Shown here: positions 23,775 through 34,729 of the stretch, piece by piece
How the letters are laid out: the number at the start of each line of letters is the position of its first letter
How positions within the stretch are numbered: the first letter of the stretch is position 1
Source: Haematococcus lacustris
Taxonomy: Eukaryota; Chlorophyta; Chlorophyceae; Chlamydomonadales; Haematococcaceae
Assembly: GCA_030144725.1 (NCBI GenBank)
Contig: JASKMD010000005.1
Span: forward strand, 2,163,476-2,227,475
Reading direction: 5' to 3'
DNA: 64,000 bases
The notes under the pieces: model-generated
Told to the model about the DNA's origin: nothing
The model's database searches: none
Seen by the model: the letters and a program-made list of their open reading frames with translations, nothing else
Position numbers and translations under genes: made by a program

Positions 23775-26700
23775 ATGATGGGCTTGCCAGGTCAGTCTTA
23801 GCACCGCAAAGTATTGCACGAGGGCTATCTTGCACGCCCACGCTGCTCCCTCGCATTGCAGGCTTTCAGCACACGCACGATGCCGTAGATGGCCGCGTGG
23901 ACGTTTGGCCGCGAGTGGGCCTTGGACCTGCGATTCACTCACGACAGGAGCGGAAAGGCACCCTGCAGCAGGCCTTTGAATGCTTCACAAGTGACGCCCT
24001 AGAGGGCACTGGCCTACACGCGATGCATGCTGTGGGCGACCCTTTCGGCGAGCATGAGCTTCAGAGCTTGCTGGACGGTACGTTCACGGACGTCATTGAT
24101 GCGATCAGCCATCGCCCTTCAGGGCGTGAGGCGCGCTTCTCGTCGTACGGCCTAGGTTTTCTGATGCAAGAACCCACTGCCGTGCCGGAACCAGCTCGCT
24201 ACAGCGACATCACAGCTCCGCGCACCCAGCCGCACGGTGAGCTACGCTGGCTGTGTGCGCAAGAAATGCGCGCGGCACGCGCTCATCAGGATAGCTACAG
24301 ACGCTCGCGTGTCTCAACTGCTGCCGCGCAGGCGCGATGCAGCTCGGCCTGACCCCGCCCTGCAACTTCGGCCACTCAGCTGCTTTCACAGGTCTCACAG
24401 TGCCAGGGTCCTCGTTGCAGCCCGTGCCAGGGTCCTCGTTGCAGCCGCCTCTGCCACAGTCCCGGGCACTTCCCTCAAGCCAGGCCCATACACTCCCCCC
24501 TGCGCCTCAGCCTCGTCATCCACCCCTCCAGCTCACTGTAGAGCACACCCAGCCATTGCTCTCAGTTGCAGGGCACTGCCAACAGCCAGATGCTCTCCTC
24601 GCGGCCGGGGGGTGCCAAAGCCACCCTAACCCTCTGAACACTGCCCTGCTGCCCCTGCTCCCAGCTGCCACTTGGGGCGATTCGGAGGGCCATCTGGGAG
24701 GTGATGATCCCAGCACTCCACGGGGCCTGGCCCGGCAGGGCAGTGATTGGCAGCTGCCAGTCAGCCCGCCGCCCATGTCTTACTCTCCCATCAATTACAC
24801 TCCACAGAGCAGCCGGCGCCCGCGCATATGTCAGCCCGACCTGGGCTGTGCCATGTCGTCGCCAACGCATGCCATGACTTCTATGCACCTGGGTGTGACC
24901 CCGGGGACCGGTCACACCAGCAGTCAAACCAGTGACCACATTGGGTGTCACACGTTGGCTGGCCATGCCACCACAGCCCCACCCATAAGCCAGGGTCATC
25001 GGCACAGCATGCCAGGCGGGCTGTTCTCGTGGGGCGCGGCAGAGGCTCCATCAGTGGCAGTGCAAGGCGGCAGAGGGGAGCATGGCCTGGACCTGGTGGG
25101 CAAGCTGACCCGCAGCGTGGCAGGCCAGGCCAGTGGCGGTGGTCGCCCTGGGCAGCTGGTGACGGAGCCAGGTGAGCTGCTGAGAGCTAGAGATTAGACT
25201 ACAGGCCATAGGTACAACTATCCACAGGTATAACTATCCACAGGTATAACTAGCCACAGGTACAACTATCCACAGGTATAACTAGCCACAGGTATAACTA
25301 GCCACAGGTATAACTAGCCACAGGTATAACTAGTCACAGACTGCAGGTATAGCTAGGTTGCTATGGCTTGGCCAGAGACTGCAGCAGAGACTGAAACCAG
25401 GCAGGAGCCATGGGTGGGGTGGGGTGGGGTTGTAGGCCATGCGGGTTGGACACAGCTGATTGGAGCAGCTGAGATGCACCCGCCTCCACCATGACCCATC
25501 CCTGAGATGCAGCACATGGTGGCCCAGCTCACCCTCAGGAACTCCCACCCCCTTTCCCACCTCATCTGCCCACCCCACCCCACCTACACCATCTGCATGG
25601 TCCTTCTCTCGCCTTACCCCAATCCACCCATCCATCCCTACGCCCAGCCCTGACTAGTCAGCCTGACCAGCCCACTGCCCTCCTTGCGGAACCCATCAGA
25701 AGCCTAGCCCTGCCATCTGCCCGGCACTGACCCCAAGCCTTCCTTGCCTCCCAGCCTGCCTCCTGCCCCAACCCCTTGCAGCAACCACCCCCACCAAAGC
25801 GGCCCCACCCGGCCCAACAGACTTCACCTACAAGAACTCGCTGCCTGGGGCCAACCCTGCCACCACCACCAGCTCGTCCACATCCAACAGCAGCCGCAGG
25901 CCGAGGGTGACCCGGGCTCGAGACCTGTCCCCAACAAAACCCCTGGCGCTCCGACTGTTGACGAATACCCCACCCCCACGCCGCCTTAGCCAGCCCGGCA
26001 GCGCATCCTTCCAAATGGCAGCAGGGGAAGATCTGGGGGCTGGCATGCTGCTGCCACTGTGTAGCCACGGACTTTCCGCCGCCAGCAGCAGCGTGTGGTC
26101 AACTAACGAGGTACCTCAACTGAATCAACTGACTGTACCTCTGGCAACAGAGGGGCAGGCAAGGCTGCAAGGTGCGCTGCTGCTGTGCCAGCTCCAGGCA
26201 AACTCCTCACCGCATGGAACGTCACCCTCACTCAGCTAGCTAGGTCCTTGGCGGAACTGAGCTGGGGATGTGCCCCTCACCCATGCGCTTGTTTAAATTG
26301 AATGTGCATGTCCCCACGGAGTGCCATGACCAAGCCCCTGCTTGCCTGACTTGGCAAGCATGGTCAAAACTGGCTCCATGGCCAAGTTGTTGCCTTTTGG
26401 TCTGTACAGAGCACATTACTGTAGCCTGTAGCCTTGATCCGCACCTGGGGCTGCATCTGAGATGTGGAACCTGCCTGGCAGCTGTGCCTTGCAACCTGCT
26501 CCGGCCTGCAGGCATCAGCCCTGCACAAGGAACTTTGCCTCGCCCCGTTGGCAGCAAGTATGCTCTGGCCATGGGTGCTGCATTGGCTCGCTCCCTGCCA
26601 GCCGACCCCATGATCAAGACGGTGACCCAGTCAGGTGGGCTGGGCAGCTGGTCACCTGGCAGTATGGCATATAGCATACCCCACTCCTTGTGCAACATAG

Positions 26701-29137
26701 CACTATTACCACAGAGACTCACCCTCTCTCCCCTTCCTCTGGATTAGGGTTCAGGGTTAGGGTTAGCCCTGGCCCTGCATGCCAGCCCACCCCAACTCTA
26801 CCAAGCACTCCCCCCCCTTCTCCCTCTCCCACCCCTCCCTCCACCACCCGTGCCACGTCCCACGGGTCATCTTACACCAGGCCATGTGCCTGCACGTCCT
26901 GTGGCACACCACTGCCCTGAGGAAGCTGTGCCGCCCAGGCCTGTGGATCCTGCGCCCCACCTGGATCCTGCGCCTGTTGAGCCTGTACCAGTGTCTTTCA
27001 AGCGCTACATATGGCGTTTGCTATGAGATGCCACAAGTCAGAGGTCGCTTTACTCCTTGAAAGTGTCACTTTGCAAAGTTTGCAGCTGGACGAATGAAAA
27101 ACAAAACACCGGTCTGTACCCCACAGGCCTTCGGAACTCCGACTGGACAGGCTTGTTCAATCCCCACCTTGACAGGCCTGTTGAATCCTCACCCTGCAGG
27201 CCTATTGACCTCCCATGCTGGGGAAGCTGCCGCTGCCCTCAACCACGAGGTGCAAAGGTTCCGGGCAGGGCTGCAGGGCGTGCTGGCTCAGTGTCTGGGC
27301 CGCATGGGCTACAGCGCGAGCAAGGCAATGGCCATGGCCAGAGGTAAGCTCTGCTGGCACCCAAACGCTGATGGCTGCTGCTGTGGTGGGTGATATCTGC
27401 ATCAGCAGCAGTAGCAGCACACGGTATCTGCATGAGCAGTAGCAGCAGCAGCAGACGGTAGTCACCTATCAGCATTGCTGCAACGCTCATTCATAGACCC
27501 AATGTGCTATGTAGTAGACGGCACTTCGAGACTGTCTCCACTCTCACGACTCTCACTCTCGATCGGACTTACATCGCTGGACCTACGATTGGGTTACGAT
27601 TGGTACCTCTCTCCAGCCACGGGCTATGCTTTGTGTAGTACACCCACTGGTACTGCATACAGAGCAGCAGCAGCAGCAGGAGCAGCAGGCATTGGAAGCA
27701 GTAGGAGCAGCAGCAGGAGCAGCAGGCATTGTAGGGTGCTCACAGCTGGTGCTGGGGAGCTTGAGTTTCAGGGTGGTGGTGACGCAAGGACAGTTGCTGC
27801 AAAGACCTGAGTTGCCGAGACCTGTCCTAGATAGGCAGTAGAGTGACAAGCAGTTTGATGGTTTTCATACCATAATAAATAGGACAGGCTGGGTTGAGCT
27901 CGTAGCCTACTGCTTGCTTGATGCTGCTCAGTCAGCTATTCTCGTCAGACGTGGCTGCTGTCATGCGCGTGATGTGTCAAGGAGCTCACGTGACGGATGC
28001 GAACGTCGGCTGCAGGTGACCACGCGGATTGCACGGACGTCGAAGCTCGAGTGTTGGAGGAGCTTCGCAAGCACACGAGCCGCCTGGTCGACCTGTACGC
28101 ACGCTCTCTCGGCGCTACGCAGCCGTACACTGACACGGGCAGCCACGCTGACAAGGGCACGAAAGCTGCAGCCGCCGCAGCGGCCGCGGAAGAGGTCGTT
28201 AGCGGGGCGACAGGGGTTGGCGCGGCGTGCGCGCCGGCAGCAGCGGTGGCCCTGGCACTGCGCATACACCTGGACTCGGGGTCGAGACTCGTAGAGCGCT
28301 TTGATCGCCAGCTACAAGTGAGTTGCAAGCCAGCCTGTATGATAGCCAATGACGCATTCACATCGATAGACAGCACGGTATCTGGCAACCGTGGTTATGG
28401 ACTGTACACCTCTTACCTCGTGGCTGGTCCTTGGTTGGGCGGGGAACGAGCCAACCTCATCATCCTAGACTTAGGCCGTGCTTGCATGCGTGGTCATCAA
28501 GGCTTGTAGCTGCATGTCAGGTGCATGTAGCTGCATGTCAGGCACAACAACAAACAGGCCTCCTTCCCGCTGCTGCCTTGCAACTGGCCTATGCATAGTC
28601 AGCTGCAAGCCAGGGCTGTTGGGATGCCCACCACTGACCTGCCCGTCGCTAGGGTGATAGAGGGGGTGCAGCCCTGGGCCATGGTAAGGCGCTCTGCTCC
28701 ACCTGCCCGGCAGCTGGCTACATACCCAGCCACATGCCCAACAGCTGGCTACATACCCAGCCACATGCCCAACTCTCCTGCCCTGCACTCACTTAGGAAC
28801 TGCTGCTCCTGCTGTGCCCGCTGTAGCCTGCTGCACAGACTCCAAACCCTCCTGCTCCATGATGCTTCAGGTTCTAAAGAAGGATGCGCCATGACAGTCA
28901 GCTGACGGCTGCACTGCTGCTGGTTGTGTTGCTGTTCAGGCCAGTGCCTGCCAGCTGTGGGCTCTGATGCACATCTTGCAGCCGCACCCCAGCCGTGAGG
29001 TGAAGGAGGGGCTGGCGCAGTACACCGGGCGCAACGTGAAGCAGATCACAGACTGGTTCACCAACTGGCGGGCACGACACTGGAAGAAGATCATCAAGGC
29101 GCTGGGGCAGTCAGAGCCGGGCGTGAGTGGCGCTTAA
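23775..29137 (+). CDS. TALE-type homeodomain transcription factor
   Basis: Nine exons join in phase to 836 residues: 23775-23790, 23862-24236, 24392-25171, 25782-26171, 26512-26634, 26881-26990, 27127-27343, 28016-28317 and 28940-29137. The homeodomain is at the extreme C-terminus (about residues 765-822): helix 1 ACQLWALMHIL, a three-residue-extended loop QPHPSREVKEGL as in TALE proteins, then AQYTGRNVKQITDWF and TNWRARHWKK. Asn51 and Arg53 of the recognition helix are kept; positions 50 and 52 are Thr and Trp. Before it, exons 7-8 carry helical segments (EAAAALNHEVQRFRAGLQG, VEARVLEELRKHTSRLVDLY) that could be a KNOX/BELL-like interaction region, though I cannot assign one. Most of residues 130-600 is Ser/Pro/Gln/His-rich. 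In chlorophytes such proteins include the mating-type regulators GSM1 and GSP1; I cannot say which, if either, this is. Exon 6 borders are the least sure. Confidence 0.75.
25203..25340. repeat. 17-bp minisatellite in homeobox intron 3
   Basis: The unit acaggtataactagcca (variant acaactatccacaggt) repeats about eight times just after the exon 3 donor at 25171. Confidence 0.85.
27616..27657 (-). pseudogene. Duplicated fragment of IMPL1 exon 4
   Basis: These 42 bases match 21639-21680 at 40 positions. The shared stretch is the acceptor-side half of IMPL1 exon 4, including the ag splice acceptor. Read on the minus strand it gives VPVGVLHKA and then a TAG stop, against VSVGVLHKAKPVAG in the parent. 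A CAG-rich tract follows in both places. It sits on the antisense strand of intron 7 of the homeobox gene, about 4.5 kb from IMPL1. Confidence 0.8.
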
Positions 29138-29160
29138 GGGGGCATGCGATGCACAGCGAT

Positions 29161-29266
29161 ACACATCTCACATCTCACACACCTCACACACCATGATGCG
29201 AGTGTGACAGTTCTTTTGTCACGGCAAGGGGGATTGAACCCCGCACTCTGACAATTAGAGATATGC
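29161..29266 (-). mobile_element. tRNA-derived SINE candidate, copy 1
   Basis: The minus strand contains cggggttcaatccccct, a perfect T-arm stem and loop with a pol III B box (GGTTCAATCC at 29240-29231). It is followed by a gccgtgacaaaagaac segment and a (tgtgag)n-like tail. The whole block is shared with 30531-30638. I could not fold a complete tRNA, so this is a tRNA-related repeat rather than a tRNA gene. Confidence 0.5.
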
Positions 29267-29785
29267 GATGCGATGCACAGTCTGGATCGGACTCAGTCTG
29301 ATGGTGGGTTCATGGCCAGGGTCCATGGCGGAGGCTGACCTGGTGGTGGTTGGTCAGACCTGGGGGGCCTCGAGCCGTCAGGCTGCTTGGCTGGCCTGGT
29401 GCACGACATGGCGCATCCATGCTCAACTATCAACACCATGGGGCACGCCCATGCAGAATCAACCCCTGGCCTTGCCAGGCCATAGCCACACCACACCTAA
29501 GCCCAACCACAGTCCCACAGGCTCTCGTGCACTATGCTGCCAGCAGCACAACACCTTGCCTTCCAGGTGGGTGGGCTCCTGTTGCTATGTCCTGGCATAC
29601 ATAGCTGCTGTCCCCAAGAAACGACTGCTGCCCAGTGCAGCTGCAGCCTGCGGCCCTGCAGCCTGCGGCCCACTGGTGGGGGGTGTTGCGTTCAGATGAG
29701 ATATGCCTATGTGGCAGACCACTGCAGCCGGCAGTCAGGATGCCTCCCATGGGACCATGAGATGCCTGCCCACCTGCCTGCCAGG

Positions 29786-30085
29786 CGCCAGGCAACCTTG
29801 GGGTGGTTGTGGTTGCCTGGCACCCGCCCACAGCAGTAGGGTTCAGGCCTTGCGTGTCTCATGCATCTGCAGCTCCTGGCCTTGCATGGAGAACCTAGTG
29901 TAGTTGCCAGGCTGACTGACATGGCGCCTGGCATCCTTGGGGTTGATTGTGGTTGACGTCCCGGACACTGCCACCTCCACTGCCTGCTGATGCCAGCAGT
30001 AGGGTTTAAGCCAGTAGTCAGGTGTAGTCAGGTGTCTCATGCACCTGGAGTCCTTGGCCTTGCATGGAGAACCTCGTATAGGTGC
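29786..30085. repeat. Imperfect tandem duplication, unit about 140-160 bp
   Basis: Two adjacent copies (about 29786-29905 and 29922-30085) share, in order, gcgcc-ggca-ccttgggg, ttgtggttg, gcagtagggtt-a-gcc, gtctcatgca-ctg-ag and ccttggccttgcatggagaacct. The copies have diverged by substitutions and small insertions. No coding role is visible. Confidence 0.65.
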
Positions 30086-30530
30086 ACCTCTCCCTATTTA
30101 TAGTGTCTGCAGTGATAGGGTCCTGCATGCAGGCCTGACACCACCCCTGCCACCACTCCTGCCACGCATTGCAAAGGACATCAGTGTCAATGGGGATGAA
30201 CCTAGCACGAAGAGCAGCAGCGTGAGAGGGTGCAGATGTGAGGGGCTGCAGCTCCGTTCCAAGAAGTTCTGGGGATCAACACTTGTGATTCATATGGGCC
30301 AGGCTACATCCTGCACATGCTGCTACTGACATCAGGATGTCACTAACAGAGGACTCTAGGCCGGTTGAAAAGCGCCAGGGACTGCTCAGGAAGGCAGACA
30401 CAACTCATGTCACTCCATTGAGCCTGTTCATCTTGGGGAGATGCACTAGCCTGCACAGCGCTACCACGGCGCCTGGGAGGTCTACGCCAAGCGGTAGCCC
30501 ATGCTTGTCGTAGCAGTGAAGTGATGTGTC

Positions 30531-30638
30531 ACACACACACACATGTTGCACAGCTCACACACCATGATGCAAGTTGCAGTTTATTTTGTCATGGCAAGGC
30601 GGATCGAACCCAGCACTCGGACCAGCAGGGATATGTGC
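30531..30638 (-). mobile_element. tRNA-derived SINE candidate, copy 2
   Basis: Shares with 29161-29266 the order (ac)n, ctcacacaccatgatgc, tttgtca-ggcaag-, ggat-gaaccc-gcactc and gatatg. The minus-strand B box is GGTTCGATCC at 30610-30601. The copies differ at enough positions to be old independent insertions. Confidence 0.5.
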
Positions 30639-31416
30639 AGGTCTACGTGCATGGTGATGGACTCTGCCACATGTGTGTGGAGGTGAGGCTCAAGGATGCT
30701 GCTCAAGACCTGTCAGTGAGGCCAGGATAAACGTTTGACGCATAACGCATGTTGTCTAGGCTAGAGCGTCATTGCAGCGCAGGGCTGTAACCATACGCCG
30801 GGCAATTTTAATCCCTCACGTTTTCCCCCTGTAATCCCTTTATTACATGTCAATGTCGACCTCACTTTCCCCCCAGTTTCCCTCGAATGACGAATGGTGC
30901 CTCGCACGGTGTGTAGCTGTCGTCTTGCGTTCGTGTCAGCCCCACTCCCACTGGCCCTGCTTTACGGCTGCCCTATTAGGCCGCAGACCCACATCGCAGC
31001 CAGAGAAGGAAGAGTTTGGGCCCCATTGTTAAGCCTTCCGGCGTCCCTGGCAGCAATTAACGAAAACTGCATTGAGAGGGCCTGTCGGGGGACCATTGGA
31101 GCGCTCATTGGAGCAGTACAACGCGCCAAAGGGCCACATCCAGCGGTAGGCCTAAGGGAGCGGGGCCCACCACATCAGCGCGGACTTCAAGCAGACGGTG
31201 TACGTCAGCGACACCATTCTACAGCACATTATTCCCCTACTATAATGGGCAAGGGTTGTGTTATCTGTAATCCGAACTGTTTGCATGCAGCAAGCATCCG
31301 GCACCAATACCGGATTTACTACCCCAAGCCACTTGCGAAGGCCGGGCAACCAATGTTGGCATGAAACACATGCTCTGATGTAAGCAACAGCTTCAGCATT
31401 GCCTAGTGCACACATG

Positions 31417-32300
31417 CTATTGTGCTACAGGCTGCTGGGCTTGGGCCTTGGGGGCTCGCTCTCGCAGCTTCTTGAAGCCTAGTGCTGGGTACTCTTTGCC
31501 CTTGGCAGGAGCCGCTCCTCGGTGTTGCCACCTGCACAGCTCCAGTGGGCGCCACTTGCTCTCCCCTGCCCGCTGGAGGTTGAGGGCTGCGTTGCAGTCC
31601 CTGTCCACCCATTTGCCAAGGTCCCCAGAGGGTGGCCTGGGCCAGGCAAGGGCACCCCGGCCCAGGTTGTCAGGCTTGCCCTTGGGCTTTGGCTTGGGGT
31701 AGTGGATGGTACTTCGCGACTATATCCACTCTCGAAAGCGACTGTACTTCGCGACTTACATTGGCAACAGTTACATTGACAACAGTTTCATTGGCAGCCT
31801 GACTGTGAGCAGCCTGCTGCCAGCCCTGCTGGCCCCCCACCGCGGTCACCCTTCAGCCAATACACCACCTGCCACAACCCCTGCACCTTGTTCCCCTTGT
31901 TCACCTTATTCTACTGCCCTTCTGGGGGCTTCCAGTCGGCAGGCATGGTGGGCTGCTCATGGTACAGCTGCACCTCACAGGGCTGCTGGCCATTCACTGC
32001 TGAGCTGACCCGGCTGGTGCGGTGCTCATCCACAAGCACCACCCTGCCTCGACGCTGGTCTATGCCCCTGAGCCTGCACACCACCTTGCAGCAGGCCCGC
32101 AACACCGCGTCAACACCCCACCCTCTCCCAGTGCCAACGCCAGCTGCCCCAAAGAACACCATTAGCTGCTTGACACGCTCATAGTGCTTCATTGACAACT
32201 CCGCCATCTCCTTCTGCAACTGCAGCCATGCACACGAGGCACACACTGTGGCTGACATGGTGGCACCAGGACAGCCTCTGCAGCCAGCTAAGCGCATCAA
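31417..32300 (-). pseudogene. Decayed Fanzor (TnpB-derived RNA-guided nuclease) copy A
   Basis: Two minus-strand blocks survive. Block 1 (about 32240-31911) carries FFGAAGVGTGRGWGVDAVLR and VVLVDEHRTSRVSSAV, the RuvC-II region with the shifted catalytic Glu typical of Fanzors. It continues to PADWKPPEGQ and then a TAG stop. Block 2 (about 31697-31417) carries KWVDRDCNAALNLQRAGESK, the RuvC-III aspartate motif, then WRPLELCRW and a C-terminal tail to a stop. No RuvC-I block, start or NLS exon is found, and the stop between blocks makes it non-functional as read. Confidence 0.75.
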
Positions 32301-32461
32301 GCCCCCAAGGGCAAGGCTGGCAATGCCAAGGATAAGGCAGCCACACAGCCAGCAGCCTGAGGAGCTGGGCTCAGCCTTACCTTGCTGGCGAAGTGCACCA
32401 AGGCTGAGCAGTCAGCCAAGGCTGGGCATTCAAGGATAACAAGGGCCAGCTTAAAGTCCCC

Positions 32462-32600
32462 TTGACACCGCCATGGGACACCAATGCAGTGCAGTGCATT
32501 GGGGAGAGCAGGCGGCGTCCCCTGGAGCTGTGCTGGTGGCCTTGGCCGTGTCTGCCGTTCAGGCACCAAGGCTACAAGTGGCTAAGAAGCGCCTGTGTGA
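32462..32600 (+). pseudogene. Fanzor C-terminal fragment, copy D (opposite strand to copy A)
   Basis: The plus strand reads DTNAVQCIGESRRRPLELCW, matching the RuvC-III segment DRDTNACFNFQRIGESKQRP-LELC of copies B and C, then HQGYKWL like the family's EYPGLGYKRL tail. The catalytic Arg-Asp context is changed (WDTN) and no other domain is attached. It lies tail-in next to copy A in inverted orientation. Confidence 0.65.
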
Positions 32601-33345
32601 CCAGTCACCCAACATCAAGCCTGGTGTCATCACAGCCATTGTGGCTGTTGTTGCATACATTTCCGCGTCGTGAGTGGCAAGCCATAAGGTCATCACCTCA
32701 GGTTGTTCGGTCATCATGTGCAATGTCAAATTGAGCACGACCGGTTAATTTAACATCCTGATGTTTTGGGTTTAACTCAGGTGTCCCCAACTAACAAAAA
32801 ATGGCTGGAAATGATAGGAAACCGACCCCTGGTAATCAAAACGACGCCGCGTCTCAGCCACGTGGTTTCTATTTATGATTCGCACATCCCTGGATAGAGG
32901 ACTCTGTCAGCTATGCGGTGCAGCTTGTAACATTAAATATTGTGCAGTGTGCTGAGTGCTAAGGCGGCTCAAATCTTGACATTCAAATGCATGCCAGTTT
33001 TGCTCATGCGGGCCTCGCCGCGACCGACCGCCGCGACCGACGTGGCCCAGTAGCCTCTGCAAACAGTCAGGGACAGTCGCCGCAGTCAAAACAATTCACA
33101 TGGCACGCCAAACCGATGTAACGACGCCCCTCCAACCATGCTCGGAAGTATACAACGCTGCTGCATTGCTTGACCGCTTCGTGAGTAGTACCTACTACCT
33201 GGCCACTCTGTAAGGCCACACAAGGTGTGTAGGCCATTGCTACGTTACCTTGCTCGACTTGTTGGGTCCGGTCCCTCCCGCCCGCCCTCCGCTTGCGTGT
33301 CGAGCTGGTGTCCAGCTCCGCCCTGACCCCCTGCTGCTCAGCTGG

Positions 33346-33540
33346 AGGGGTGGGCAGCCCAGGGGCAGCACCAGCACCAGCTGCCTGCTGCTGCCAGGGG
33401 GGTGCAGCAGGAGGGGTGGGCAGCCCAGGGGCAGCACCAGCACCAGCCGCCTGCTGCTGCCAGGGGGGTGCAGCAGGAGGGGGTAGCAGGTCAGGGGCGG
33501 CACCAGCACCAGCTGCCTGTTGCTGCCAGGGGGGTGTGAG
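33346..33540. repeat. 66-bp minisatellite, three copies
   Basis: The unit beginning aggggtgggcagcccagggg and containing gcaccagcaccagctgcctg repeats at about 33346, 33412 and 33477. On the minus strand one frame gives PPWQQQAAGAGAAP repeats. No frame stays open into convincing flanking exons, so I list it as a repeat. Confidence 0.8.
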
Positions 33541-34729
33541 GGGGTGTGAGGGGGTGGGAGGCTTCTGCGGGGGCTGGGAGGTGGTGGGGCTGCAAGGGGG
33601 TGCGGTCCAGGCGGTCGGAGTAGGCTAGAAAATCCTGCAAGGCAGAGTCGGGTCACGCCAAAGGGTGAGGAGGCGGCCCTGGTTGATGGATTGCCGTGCT
33701 TTCTTCTCCAACAGCTGTGTCGTTAAGTTACGAACAATGTAATAACTCGAAAGTCTAATAACTCACAGTGGTCAGCTCACCACATGCCAGTTTGTGCAAG
33801 GGGTTCCCTTTTTCTGCGTGGCTGCCTAGAGAGACCTCTATCCATTCGCACTTCGCTACAATGTCGAGTTATTTCTTGCCCAACGATGGCACTCCGACGC
33901 AGCCTGCACAAGTAAAAGGCTCGCGGTGCGAGATTGGCGGGCTGAAATGAGATTGTACTTCCTGCTCGATGCAAGGCGCAGTTCAACCGCTGATGCCGCT
34001 ACATACCACTAGAACAATCGATGGTGAGCAGCTGAGGTGTATCCGCGCTCGCTTGCGCCGGCATGTCCTCACTCGCAAGAGTTAACGCGCCGCTTGCCAG
34101 TAGATGCGCAATAATTCGCAGCTGCCAGTGTGATGAACGCTATCGAAAACGGTTCAGTATTGAAAGTGTAGTTGCATGAAGATTACCAACCCCATGTTGG
34201 GGACTCCTGAGTTTAACAACAACTTTAACAAATCTTTAACATACCCGTTTTGATACCCTGGGACTGCGTCTCACTGGCCACTTCTGCCTGCATAGTGTCG
34301 CTGAGTGCATTGCCGTGTCGTGACCAGAACGACAGCAAAAGACGACTCGTATCAAAACCAAGCGGTCATCTTTAACAAAACGGTTCAACATTAACATTAA
34401 CACGTCCGGTCGTGCTCTAATGTCAATGTCATTGCACCCATTCTCTGTCTGGCAAACTTAGAAGATCAGCTAGCCTTCTCGGCCTTAGCTTCAAACATTC
34501 GCTTGGGGCCGTAAGCTAACACCCTAGCGAGTGTTCTTGGCACTAAAACATTCACTAATACGAATCAATAAATAGAGCAATGTGTGGGCTTGTCCTGTGC
34601 TTGCACACCCGCTCCCAGTCCTGTAGCGGGCACGAACGTCTCGCTAGCAAGAGTGGGAGCAGCTAAGCTGCTTCATCGTACGGGGACTGCTTTTTCAGCT
34701 GTCCTCGCTTGTTGATCTACAGCACCAAG

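Larger units (their letters stand above)
29138..34729. other. Repeat-rich intergenic region without a supported intact gene
   Basis: Holds tRNA-like SINE candidates, a tandem duplication, decayed Fanzor pieces and a 66-bp minisatellite (all listed separately). Two short ATG-plus-donor pieces on the plus strand could be leader exons: 33100 (MARQTDVTTPLQPCSEVY, then a gtgagt donor) and 33860 (MSSYFLPNDGTPTQPAQ, then gtaaaa). I could not connect either to further exons. Nothing else is supported. Confidence 0.4.

Noticed and set aside
24337..24390. Separate gene start at 24337 (MQLGLTPPCNFG)
   Set aside because: The phase-matched intron 24237-24391 joins the upstream exon to this frame after the ATG, so the methionine falls in intron sequence of the homeobox gene.
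26748..26766. Second telomere-like array (gggttcagggttagggttag)
   Set aside because: Only two to three imperfect units; too short to call an interstitial telomere array.
29221..29270. tRNA gene on the minus strand
   Set aside because: A T-arm is present but no acceptor stem, D arm or anticodon arm can be paired; treated as a tRNA-related SINE instead.
33240..33720. Minus-strand gene model suggested by LLEKKARQSINQGRLL and DFLAYSDRLDRTPL
   Set aside because: The two pieces do not join in phase with any gt...ag intron, and the DFLAY frame meets a stop within the 66-bp repeat. The protein-like look may be chance.
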